From Pseudomonas citronellolis (GTDB lineage: Bacteria; Pseudomonadota; Gammaproteobacteria; Pseudomonadales; Pseudomonadaceae), in NCBI RefSeq assembly GCF_900112375.1, contig NZ_FOLS01000052.1, forward strand, positions 1 through 33,296: 33,296 nucleotides of DNA, written 5' to 3'. Each line of letters opens with the position of its first letter. Position 1 is the first letter of the stretch. A program made the position numbers and the translations under genes. Below the pieces are notes generated by a model that had not been told where the DNA came from, did no database searches, and saw only the letters and a list, made by a program, of their open reading frames with translations. This document shows positions 7,760 to 14,706 of the stretch, piece after piece.

Positions 7760-8601
7760 GGCAGGCAGCTCCGCAGTTGCTCGTCGCCCAGGCGGGCGAG
7801 CTGGTCCTGGTGGATCAGCAGCAGGCGGGTGGAGGCCTGGGCGCTGCTGCAGGCCACTTCGTAGAAGCCGGCATGGCGCGATAGGGTGAACTGCGCGGGC
7901 TGCTCGCTCAGCGCGGCCAGGCGCGCGCTCAGAGCGCCGGTGCGTTCGCGCAGCTGGGCCAGGCCCTGGGCGCGCGCATCGAAATAGGTGAAATGCTTGT
8001 TGCCGATGTCCAGGTCCGCGCGCAGGTCCTGGGTTCGCTGCAGGGCATAGTGCAGCGTGGCGGCCAGGGCCAGCCCGGCCAGCAGCAGCGGCGCCGCCAC
8101 GGCCAGCTGCTCGGGCCTGCGCCAACGGCGGGCCGGTCGCAGCGGAGGGGTGGCGGGCATGGCGGCCGGGGCTGGTTCCTGATCGGGGAGGGGCGCGTCC
8201 TCGGCTTCGACCGGTGCGCGCACGGCGAAGCGCGGGTTGAGCATGTAGCCGCGGCGCGGCAGGGTCTGGATGATCTCGCGGCGCTTCTCGTCGCCGAGTA
8301 TCTGCCGCAGCGTGTAGATCTGCTGGTTGAGGCTGCCCTGGCCGACCACCCGGTCGCTCCAGGCGTGGGCCAGCAATTCGTCGCGCGCCACCACCTCGCC
8401 GGGTTCGCGCAGCAGGCGTTCGAGCAGGCGGCTGCCGGAGAAGCCCAGCTCGACCTTTTCCTCGAAGCCCTCGCGCTGCAGCACCAACTGGTACAGCTCG
8501 GGCTGGAAGTGGGCGAGGCAACCGTCGGCCAGGCCGGTACGGATGAGGCGGGCGGGAAGGGGGCGGGCGTCGGCGACGGGCGTGATCTGAATCATGTCCA
8601 T
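7756..8601 (-). CDS. ToxR/CadC-like membrane-bound transcriptional regulator (LafZ-like)
   Basis: This 281-residue protein has an OmpR/PhoB-type winged-helix DNA-binding domain at about residues 45-125 (LERLLREPGEVVARDELLAHAW, SLNQQIYTLRQILGD, then the wing IQTLPRRGYML). A Pro/Ala linker follows, then one membrane helix at about 165-187, and a roughly 90-residue periplasmic domain with cysteines at 251 and 279. This is the ToxR/CadC architecture: DNA binding in the cytoplasm, sensing in the periplasm. No receiver domain is present. From memory, the E. coli Flag-2 locus has a transmembrane regulator called LafZ beside the flagellin gene, the same neighbourhood. The start may be the ATG at 8601 or at 8595. 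Confidence 0.85.
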   Translation of the reverse strand: MDMIQITPVADARPLPARLIRTGLADGCLAHFQPELYQLVLQREGFEEKVELGFSGSRLLERLLREPGEVVARDELLAHAWSDRVVGQGSLNQQIYTLRQILGDEKRREIIQTLPRRGYMLNPRFAVRAPVEAEDAPLPDQEPAPAAMPATPPLRPARRWRRPEQLAVAAPLLLAGLALAATLHYALQRTQDLRADLDIGNKHFTYFDARAQGLAQLRERTGALSARLAALSEQPAQFTLSRHAGFYEVACSSAQASTRLLLIHQDQLARLGDEQLRSCLP

Positions 8602-8625
8602 GAAGCGTCTGGCGGCCTGTCCCTG

Positions 8626-8637
8626 TACGAATTCGTA
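8626..8637. promoter_or_regulatory. Perfect palindrome upstream of the ToxR-like gene
   Basis: TACGAATTCGTA is a perfect 12-bp palindrome 25 bases upstream of the regulator start. The adjoining stretch, about 8655-8735, is clearly AT-richer than the surrounding DNA and probably holds the promoter of the regulator pair. I cannot assign clear -35/-10 boxes. Autoregulation through the palindrome is possible but is inference. Confidence 0.35.
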
Positions 8638-8764
8638 TCGGTTCTGATGAAGAGGGACGACATTCTGGCGTCAATAAAATGTAGAGACAAGTCCCATTTC
8701 TATACCTTTCTTGCTTGACAGATTGCTAATTCCACTCGCGTCGCCGGATTCCCCGGCCCCAACG

Positions 8765-8795
8765 GCAAACGCCCCGAACGGGTCGGGGCGTTTGC
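8765..8795 (-). terminator. Rho-independent terminator after the flagellin gene
   Basis: A hairpin with perfect 13-bp arms (GCAAACGCCCCGA and its complement) and a 5-base loop lies 25-55 bases past the flagellin stop. The arms carry AAAC/GTTT ends like many Pseudomonas terminators. No long T-run follows on either strand, so it may work in both directions. Confidence 0.75.
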
Positions 8796-8819
8796 TTTCG
8801 GTCAGTTGCGCGGGGCGGA

Positions 8820-9716
8820 TCAGCCCAGCAGGGACATGACCATGCCCGGCATCTGGCCGGCCTGCTTGAGCATGGAGATGCCGGACTGCATCAGCATGCT
8901 GTTCTTGGTCATGGCGGCCGATTCGGAGGCGAAGTCGGCGTCCATGATGGTGCCCTTGGCCACGTCGGTGTTGTCCTTCATGTTGGCCAGGTTGTTGGCG
9001 GTGTGGTTCAGGCGGTTGATGTTGGCGCCGAACTGGGCGCGCAGGGTGCCGATGCTGTCCAGGGCGGTGCTCAGCTTGTCGATCATGCCGTTGGCGTTGG
9101 CCGCGCTCAGTTCGCTGCCGCTGGCGGCGGTGGCTGCGCCGCTGGCGGCGTAGACCGAGGAGATGTCGCTGAGCTTGGTGGCGACGTCGGTCAGGTTGGT
9201 GGAAGCGTCGACCGCCAGGGTCTCGGCGCTGCTGGCGCCGATCTGGAAGCTGATGGAGGCGGAGAACTTGCCGTTGCTGCCGTTGACTTCGGTGCCGTCG
9301 CTGAACAGCTTGTCGCCGGCGTAGCTGGTGTTCTTCATGATGTTGGCCAGCTCTTTGCCCAGCTCGTCGTACTCGGACTGCATGGAGTCCTGGTCCTTGG
9401 AGCTGTTGGTGCCGTTGGAGGACTGGGTGGCCAGGTCCTTCATGCGCTGGACGATGTCGGTCATTTCGCTGAAGGCGCCTTCGGCGGTCTGCAGCAGGGA
9501 CACGGAGTCGTTGACGTTGCGGGTGGCCACGGCCATGCCGCGGGACTGGGCGTCCAGGCGGGTGGCGATCTGCAGGCCGGCGGCGTCGTCGGCGGCGCTG
9601 TTCACGCGGTAACCGGTGCCCAGGCGCTGCTGGTTGGTGGCCAGCTTGGCGTTGGTCTTGTTCAGGTTGGTCTGGGTGGTCAGGGCGGAATAGTTGGTAT
9701 GGATCGACAGAGCCAT
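8820..9716 (-). CDS. lafA: Flagellin, lateral type (LafA)
   Basis: The 298-residue protein is the filament subunit. The N-terminal D0/D1 region is classic (MALSIHTNYSALTTQTNLNK, then LGTGYRVNSAADDAAGLQIA). The C-terminal D1/D0 region ends ...MQSGISMLKQAGQMPGMVMSLLG. The central variable part (about 140-200) is short, Ser/Ala/Thr-rich and lacks a large D2/D3 insertion, so the protein is smaller than most polar flagellins and close to lateral ones. GAGGA lies about nine bases before the ATG. It is transcribed alone, opposite to the fliD operon, and ends in a hairpin terminator. A sigma-28 promoter is expected, but I found no convincing match. Confidence 0.95.
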   Translation of the reverse strand: MALSIHTNYSALTTQTNLNKTNAKLATNQQRLGTGYRVNSAADDAAGLQIATRLDAQSRGMAVATRNVNDSVSLLQTAEGAFSEMTDIVQRMKDLATQSSNGTNSSKDQDSMQSEYDELGKELANIMKNTSYAGDKLFSDGTEVNGSNGKFSASISFQIGASSAETLAVDASTNLTDVATKLSDISSVYAASGAATAASGSELSAANANGMIDKLSTALDSIGTLRAQFGANINRLNHTANNLANMKDNTDVAKGTIMDADFASESAAMTKNSMLMQSGISMLKQAGQMPGMVMSLLG

Positions 9717-9744
9717 GGAATGAATCCTCGGATTGGGCTTGTGT

Positions 9745-9756
9745 AAAGCCGGCTTT
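9745..9756. promoter_or_regulatory. Perfect palindrome in the flagellin leader
   Basis: AAAGCCGGCTTT is a perfect 12-bp palindrome about 29 bases upstream of the flagellin start. It could be an operator or a leader hairpin near the ribosome site. No regulator can be named. Confidence 0.3.
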
Positions 9757-9845
9757 GATCGCCTGCTGAAGGGGTAGGGCGACCGGGGTGGAAAAGGGCT
9801 TAAGGGCCGATTCGAGAAATTCTTGCGGGAGGCGGGAAGAGGGCA

Positions 9846-9960
9846 TCGCGGGCAGGGCCCGCTCCTACAATTCCAGGGAAGCACGGCTTTTCGTAGGAGC
9901 GAGCTTGCTCGCGAATGAGCCCGGCAGCGGAACCTGTTCGCGAGCAAGCTCGCTCCTACG
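9846..9960. repeat. REP half-copy and REP inverted pair (REPIN)
   Basis: A half copy at 9846-9868 ends CCCGCTCCTAC. It is followed by two 24-base REP units in opposite orientation, CGTAGGAGCGAGCTTGCTCG plus CGAA at 9892-9915 and its reverse complement at 9937-9960. Together they would form a long hairpin. This is the standard REPIN arrangement of Pseudomonas genomes. It lies between the flagellin start and the REP tandem duplication. Confidence 0.85.
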
Positions 9961-9963
9961 AAG

Positions 9964-10340
9964 AGCACCTCGGCGCGATCGACAAGGCAACTGCTCCAGC
10001 CGCGCCAGGGATGCACGGACGTAGGAGCGGACCTTGTCCGCGATAGCCGGCGGTTCCGGCGCGATTCGCGGATAAGATCCGCTCCTACGCTGCTCCACCC
10101 GCGCCATTCCCCCTGTAGGAGCGCGCCCTGCGCGCGAATCGCGGGCAGGGCCAGCACCTCGGCGCGATCGACAAGGCAACTGCTCCAGCAGCGCCGGGGA
10201 CGCACGGACGTAGGAGCGGACCTTGTCCGCGATAGCCGGGGGTATCGGCGCGATTCGCGGATGAGATCCGCTCCTACGCTGCCCCACCCGCGTCATTCCC
10301 CTGTAGGAGCGCGCCTTGCGCGCGAGTCGCGGGCAGGGCC
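9964..10340. repeat. Two tandem copies of a 189-bp REP-containing unit
   Basis: Positions 9964-10152 are repeated almost exactly at 10153-10340, with a handful of substitutions and one base lost in a C-run. Each unit begins AGCACCTCGGCGCGATCGAC and carries an inverted REP pair (GTAGGAGCGGACCTTGTCCG ... CGGATCCGCTCCTACG type; first pair 10020-10089). A further GTAGGAGCGCGCC half unit follows within each copy. The stretch 9865-10350 contains no gene I can support; open frames across it are products of the repeats. A last inverted REP at 10303-10350 abuts the 3' end of flgA. Confidence 0.85.
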
Positions 10341-10357
10341 CGCTCCTACGGGCTCGT

Positions 10358-11194
10358 TCATTCGAAGGTGCTGCTGACCACCCCCGCCTCGACCACCCGT
10401 GCCTGGATCACCTTCTCGCTGCTCAGGTTGCGCACCTTGATCACTTCGCCCTGCTGCCCGTTGGCCAGGGCCTGGCCCGGGGTGCTGGCCTGGATGCCGT
10501 CGCGGCTGGCGTTGATGCGGACCTGCTGGCCGCGCTTGACCAGTTGCGCGCTGCTGAGCACCTGCGGGGTGAGCAACTGGCCGGCGCGCAGGCGGCGGCG
10601 GGCGCCCTGGCCGATGACCTGTTCGGGGCGGGTGAAGAAGCCGTGGTGGGCGCGGGCTATGTTCTGCGCTTGCAGCTTCAGGTCACCCGCGCCCAGGACC
10701 TGGCCGCGGTCGATGATGGCGGCGGCCACCAGCACCGGCAGGAAGGCGTCGGCCTGGCTGCTGACCGTCACCGCCCAGCCGGCGCCATCCGCGCAGCGCA
10801 CTTCGTAGCGCTGGCGGGCCAGGGCCGAGGGTTCGTCGCTGCGCCTTTGCAGTTGCAGTGGCTGGCTGCAGGGCGCCGGCGGCAGGCTGCCGAGCAGTTC
10901 GTGGCTGAACTGGCTGCGCAGGCCCTGCCAGCCGTTGCGCCGGGCTTCTTCGCGCAGTTGGGCGTCCAGTTGCGCGTTCACCGCCTGTTCGACCTGCGCG
11001 CGGGCTTCGCCGGCTGCCTCGCAGGCGGGACCGGCCAGGCTGGCGGCGAGGACCAGGAAGAGGGCGGAAAGGCTTTTTCCGCCCCGGCCCTCCAGGCGAC
11101 GCGAAAGCGGAAGCCGGGGGGCGGCCGGGGGCTGGCGGTGTGGGCTGGAGGTCAGTGAAATCAAGGCTTTGCTCGCTGTTCTCAAGTTAGGCAC
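10358..11194 (-). CDS. flgA: Flagellar P-ring assembly chaperone FlgA
   Basis: FlgA is the periplasmic chaperone for FlgI polymerisation. A hydrophobic export signal (GKSLSALFLVLAASLAGPACEA) is followed by the mature protein. The C-terminal SAF-like domain is clear: IIDRGQVLGAGDLKLQ, VIGQGARRRLRAGQLLT, LVKRGQQVRI and a tail ending QGEVIKVRNLSSEKVIQARV. The start is uncertain because no ATG precedes the signal peptide in frame. I chose the GTG at 11194, with AGGAA just upstream (278 residues); TTG codons at 11221 and 11164 are alternatives. The chosen start leaves an unusually long, arginine- and proline-rich N-terminal extension and overlaps the divergent flgB promoter. Confidence 0.85.
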   Translation of the reverse strand: MPNLRTASKALISLTSSPHRQPPAAPRLPLSRRLEGRGGKSLSALFLVLAASLAGPACEAAGEARAQVEQAVNAQLDAQLREEARRNGWQGLRSQFSHELLGSLPPAPCSQPLQLQRRSDEPSALARQRYEVRCADGAGWAVTVSSQADAFLPVLVAAAIIDRGQVLGAGDLKLQAQNIARAHHGFFTRPEQVIGQGARRRLRAGQLLTPQVLSSAQLVKRGQQVRINASRDGIQASTPGQALANGQQGEVIKVRNLSSEKVIQARVVEAGVVSSTFE

Positions 11195-11204
11195 GGTTCC
11201 TGCT
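11189..11204 (+). promoter_or_regulatory. Sigma-54 promoter of the flgB-L operon
   Basis: AGGCACGGTTCCTGCT matches the RpoN -24/-12 element with two mismatches (first T, and C for T in TTGC). GG and GC are exactly ten bases apart. The predicted transcription start is near 11215, about 30 bases before the flgB ATG. Together with the fliD promoter it indicates RpoN control of both structural operons. Confidence 0.8.
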
Positions 11205-11245
11205 GAAGGGGACGCCAGCAAGAGTCAGGCCGGAGACAGCCACCG

Positions 11246-11614
11246 ATGAGCATACGGGTAGAAGAATCCCTCGCCGTGCACGTGCGTGCGCTGCAGGTGC
11301 GCGCCCAGCGCAGCGAGATCCTCGCCGCCAACCTGGCGAACCAGGACACCCCGGGCTTCCTCGCCCGCGATATCGACTTCGCCGGCGAGATGCGCCGCCT
11401 CGACCCGCAGGCCGAGGACGCCGGCCTGGCCTTCGCCGACGACGACGCGCAGCTGAAGTACCGCATCCCCAACCAGCCGTCGGAAGACGGCAACACCGTC
11501 GAGCAGGGCGTGGAGCAGTCGGAGTTCGCCCGCAACGCCATGGGCTTCCAGACCAGCCTGACCTTCCTCGGCATGAAGTTCCGCGGCCTCAAGCAGGCCA
11601 TCGAAGGACGTTGA
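11246..11614 (+). CDS. flgB: Flagellar proximal rod protein FlgB
   Basis: The 122-residue product is a rod subunit next to the MS ring, exported by the flagellar type III system. It has the rod-family N-terminal motif (RSEILAANLANQDTPGFLARDIDF at about 27-50) and the C-terminal FARNAMGFQTSLTFLGMKFRGLKQAI helix. GGAG lies upstream of the ATG. It opens the flgB-L operon and its stop is three bases before the flgC ATG. Confidence 0.95.
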   Translation: MSIRVEESLAVHVRALQVRAQRSEILAANLANQDTPGFLARDIDFAGEMRRLDPQAEDAGLAFADDDAQLKYRIPNQPSEDGNTVEQGVEQSEFARNAMGFQTSLTFLGMKFRGLKQAIEGR

Positions 11615-11616
11615 GC

Positions 11617-12048
11617 ATGGCACTGGACTCCATCTACCGCATCGCCGGTTCCGCGATGACCGCGCAGACCGTGCGCCTGAACACCGTGGCCAGCAACCTG
11701 GCCAACGCCGACTCCGCCGCCTCCAGCGCCGATGCCGCGTACAAGGCGCGCAAGCCGATGTTCGCCGCCGTCTACGGCAACGACGAACTGGTGCGCGACG
11801 CCGGCATGGGCGGCGCCCGTGTGCAGGTGCTGGACGTGGTCACTTCCGGCACCGCGCCGCAACGCCGCTACGAGCCGAACAACCCGCTGGCCAACCGCGA
11901 CGGCTACGTCTACTACCCGGACGTCAACGAGATCGAGGAAATGACCGACATGATGTCGGCCACCCGCAGCTTCGAGACCAGCGTCGACGTCCTCAACCGC
12001 GTACGCAGCATGCAGCAGGGCCTGCTGAAGCTGGGAGAACAGTCATGA
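11617..12048 (+). CDS. flgC: Flagellar proximal rod protein FlgC
   Basis: The 143-residue rod subunit begins MALDSIYRIAGSAMTAQTVR and carries NTVASNLANADSA, the rod/hook-family N-terminal motif. It also has the FlgC-specific segment YEPNNPLANRDGYVYYPDVN and the C-terminal helix MMSATRSFETSVDVLNRVRSM. I chose the ATG at 11617, which has GAAGGAC upstream; a TTG at 11611 would add two residues. The gene ends overlapping flgD by ATGA. Confidence 0.95.
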   Translation: MALDSIYRIAGSAMTAQTVRLNTVASNLANADSAASSADAAYKARKPMFAAVYGNDELVRDAGMGGARVQVLDVVTSGTAPQRRYEPNNPLANRDGYVYYPDVNEIEEMTDMMSATRSFETSVDVLNRVRSMQQGLLKLGEQS

Positions 12049-12710
12049 CCAGCAGCGTCAACGGCACCAACTCCGCCAGCGGCAGCAGCACTGGCAGCGA
12101 CAACGTCGGCGTCAACCTGACCGACGTGTCGCAGCTGCAGAACAACTTCATCACCCTGATGGTCGCGCAGATCCAGTACCAGGACCCGACCGACCCGGTG
12201 GACAGCACCCAGTTCGTCAACCAGTACTCGCAGCTGTCCCAGGTGCAGAGCCTGGAGAACCTAAACACCATCCAGAAGAACAGCCTGGTGCTCGCCGACA
12301 ACCTGCAGAACCTCACCGCCGCCGGCCTGGTGGGGCAGAAGGTGATGGTCTCGGTGGACAGCCTGCAGCTGGACGACGCCGTGGTCGACGGCCAGGTGCA
12401 GCTGGAGCATGCCTCCACCAGCACCACCCTGAAGCTGACCAGCGCCGCCACCGGCGAGGTCACCAAGGTCGCCCTCGGCCCGCAGGAGGCCGGCAGCGTG
12501 GCCTTCAGCGTCGACCCGCAGAAGCTCGGCCTGGCGCCGGGCAAGTACAGCGTCGAGGTCGAGACCAGCAGCGGCGAGAAGCCCAAGGTCGAGGTCGGCG
12601 GCAAGGTCAGCCACGTGCGCGTCAGCGAAAGCGGCCCGGTACTGGAAGTCGAGGGCGCCGGTTCCGTGCCCTTCTACAACATCGTCGAATTCGGCAGCGC
12701 GGCTGCCTGA
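12045..12710 (+). CDS. flgD: Flagellar hook scaffold/cap protein FlgD
   Basis: The 221-residue product caps the growing hook and is then shed. The conserved N-terminal part contains FITLMVAQIQYQDPTDPVDSTQFVNQYSQLSQVQS (about residues 31-65). A Tudor/fibronectin-like C-terminal region follows, with LVGQKVMVSVDSLQL opening the beta domain near residue 94 and ending VPFYNIVEFGSAAA. The start overlaps the flgC stop. It is 20 bases from flgE, which has its own strong ribosome site. Confidence 0.95.
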   Translation: MTSSVNGTNSASGSSTGSDNVGVNLTDVSQLQNNFITLMVAQIQYQDPTDPVDSTQFVNQYSQLSQVQSLENLNTIQKNSLVLADNLQNLTAAGLVGQKVMVSVDSLQLDDAVVDGQVQLEHASTSTTLKLTSAATGEVTKVALGPQEAGSVAFSVDPQKLGLAPGKYSVEVETSSGEKPKVEVGGKVSHVRVSESGPVLEVEGAGSVPFYNIVEFGSAAA

Positions 12711-12730
12711 TCCCGCCCAGGAGAACCCCG

Positions 12731-13918
12731 ATGAGCTTCAATATTTCCCTGACCGGGCTGAACGCCGTCAGCGAGCAGTTGGACACCGTCAGCAACAACA
12801 TCGCCAACGTCGGCACCGTCGGCTTCAAGTCCTCGCGCACCGAGTTCGGCAGCGTCTACGCCGACAGCCAGGCGATGGGCGTGGAAGTGCTGGGCAGCAC
12901 CCAGAGCATCAGCCTCGGCGGCAGCCTCACCAACACCAGCCGCAACCTCGACCTGGCCATCTCCGGCGCCGGCTTCTTCATGGTCAAGAGCGCCACCGGC
13001 GAGACCCAGTACACCCGCGCCGGGGTGTTCAACACCGACAACGCCAACTACATGGTCAACGCCTCCGGCCAGCGCCTGCAGGGCTACTCGGTGGACGCCG
13101 CCGGCAACCTGCAGGCCGGCGTGCTCGGCGACCTGCAGGTGAAGACCGCCAGCCTGCCGGCCAAGGCCACCGACAGCCTGGACTTCGTCGCCAACCTCGA
13201 CGCCGACGGCGAAGTGCCGGCCCTGGCCTTCGACCCGGCCGACGCCTCCACCTACAACTCCACCTACACCACCAAGGTCTACGACTCCCAGGGCAAGGAA
13301 CACACCCTGACGCAGTACTTCGTGAAGACCGCCGACAACGCCTGGACCAGCCACTACTACGCCGACGGCAACGCCGTGGGCACCCAGGCGCTGGGCTTCG
13401 ACAGCGCCGGCATGCTGACCTCGCCCAGCGCGCCCTTCACCCTCAACGTCGGCGGCCTGGCTGGCGGCGTGAACGCCCTGGCGATCAACGTCGACTACAC
13501 CGGCACCACCCAGTACGGCTCCGACTTCGCCGTCACCACCAACAAGGCGTCCGGCTATGCCTCCGGCGACAAGACCGGCCTGACCGTCGACGAGGACGGC
13601 ATGGTCTACGTCAACTACAGCAACGGCCAGCGCCTGCTGCAGGGCCAGGTGGTGCTGGCCAGCTTCGTCAACCCCGAGGGCCTGCGCGCGGTCAGCGGCA
13701 CCGCCTGGACCGAGACCTCGGCCTCCGGCGGCCCGCTGGTGGGCGCCCCCGGCGGCGGCCAGTTCGGCGACCTGGTGGCCGGCGCGCTGGAAGGCTCCAA
13801 CGTCGACCTCACCGCGCAACTGGTGAGCCTGATGGAAGGCCAGCGCAACTACCAGGCCAACACCAAGGTGCTGACCACCGACAAGGAACTCACCCAAGCG
13901 CTGTTCGGCGCCGTCTGA
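12731..13918 (+). CDS. flgE: Flagellar hook protein FlgE
   Basis: The 395-residue protein is the hook subunit, the universal joint between rod and filament. It opens with MSFNISLTGLNAVSEQLDTV and the SNNIANVGTVGFKSSRTEFG motif. It contains the hook-core stretch NLDLAISGAGFFMVKS and ends in the helical EGSNVDLTAQLVSLMEGQRN...LFGAV typical of FlgE. Its length is close to the usual 400 residues. AGGAG lies eight bases before the ATG. It is followed by flgF nine bases later. Confidence 0.96.
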   Translation: MSFNISLTGLNAVSEQLDTVSNNIANVGTVGFKSSRTEFGSVYADSQAMGVEVLGSTQSISLGGSLTNTSRNLDLAISGAGFFMVKSATGETQYTRAGVFNTDNANYMVNASGQRLQGYSVDAAGNLQAGVLGDLQVKTASLPAKATDSLDFVANLDADGEVPALAFDPADASTYNSTYTTKVYDSQGKEHTLTQYFVKTADNAWTSHYYADGNAVGTQALGFDSAGMLTSPSAPFTLNVGGLAGGVNALAINVDYTGTTQYGSDFAVTTNKASGYASGDKTGLTVDEDGMVYVNYSNGQRLLQGQVVLASFVNPEGLRAVSGTAWTETSASGGPLVGAPGGGQFGDLVAGALEGSNVDLTAQLVSLMEGQRNYQANTKVLTTDKELTQALFGAV

Positions 13919-13927
13919 GGCTGACCC

Positions 13928-14653
13928 ATGGACCGCCTGGCCTATACCGCGATGAGCGCCGCCAGCCGCACCCTGCAGTCGCTGCAGGTGCGCGCCAACA
14001 ACCTGGCCAATGCCAACACCCCGGGCTTCCGCGCCGACATGGAGCGCGTCAGCGCCGTGGACGTGAGCGGCTACGGCTACGACAGCCGGCACCTGGCGCG
14101 CCTGGAGAACAACGGCGTCGACATGGCCCCCGGCACCCTCACGGTGACCGGCCGCGACCTCGACTTCGCCATCCGCGGCCAGGGCCTGATCGCCCTGCAG
14201 GACGGCGAGGGCGAGGCCTACACCCGCCACGGCAGCATGCTCGTCGACAGCGAAGGGCGGCTGACCATCAACGGCCGCCAGGTGCTGGGGGAGGGCGGCC
14301 CGATCGTCCTGCCCGAGTACGACAGCGTGAACATCGGCGAGGACGGCACCGTCTCGGTGATGCCCCGCGGCGACTACCTGATGACCGAGGTGGACCGCAT
14401 CAAGCTGGTCGACGCCCCGGCCGCCGAGCTGCAGAAGAACGCCGCCGGCCTGCTGGTGCGCAAGGACGGCCAGCCGGCCGAGGCCGCCGACAATGTGCGC
14501 CTGGTCAGCGGCTACCTGGAGGCGAGCAACGTGTCGTCGATCGACCAGCTCACCGCGACCATGAGCCTGAACCGCATGTTCGAGACCCAGGTGAAGATGA
14601 TGAAGGCCGCCGAGGACATGGCGTCCGCCGGCGACCGCCTGCTGCGCGACTGA
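13928..14653 (+). CDS. flgF: Flagellar proximal rod protein FlgF
   Basis: The 241-residue rod subunit starts MDRLAYTAMSAASRTLQSLQ and has VRANNLANANTPGFRADMER near residues 21-40. The core GRDLDFAIRGQGLIALQDGE and the C-terminal NVSSIDQLTATMSLNRMFETQVKMMKAAEDM helix are characteristic. It is a paralogue of flgG and flgE and sits in its usual place between them. A 53-base gap with a strong hairpin separates it from flgG. Confidence 0.95.
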   Translation: MDRLAYTAMSAASRTLQSLQVRANNLANANTPGFRADMERVSAVDVSGYGYDSRHLARLENNGVDMAPGTLTVTGRDLDFAIRGQGLIALQDGEGEAYTRHGSMLVDSEGRLTINGRQVLGEGGPIVLPEYDSVNIGEDGTVSVMPRGDYLMTEVDRIKLVDAPAAELQKNAAGLLVRKDGQPAEAADNVRLVSGYLEASNVSSIDQLTATMSLNRMFETQVKMMKAAEDMASAGDRLLRD

Positions 14654-14670
14654 CGCGCCCCGTACAACCC

Positions 14671-14689
14671 GGCCGCGCCGCGCGCGGCC
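14671..14689. promoter_or_regulatory. Hairpin between flgF and flgG
   Basis: GGCCGCGC-CGC-GCGCGGCC has perfect 8-bp arms around a 3-base loop. It lies in the largest gap of the flgB-L operon and just before the strong flgG ribosome site (GAAGGAGA). With no T-run it is not an obvious terminator. It could protect or process the mRNA and set the flgG/flgF ratio; this is inference. Confidence 0.4.
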
Positions 14690-14706
14690 CGCGAAGGAGA
14701 TACCGC

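Noticed and set aside
9717..9830. Possible sigma-28 promoter of the flagellin gene (TTAAG-N15-GTCGCCCT, or TCAAAG with GCCCAATC on the minus strand)
   Set aside because: The -10 parts match GCCGATAA poorly, and the second candidate would start transcription inside the ribosome site.
9865..10296. Open reading frames on both strands across the REP region
   Set aside because: They consist of repeated REP-derived peptide (for example RSYVRAS-type repeats), with no ribosome site and no family match.
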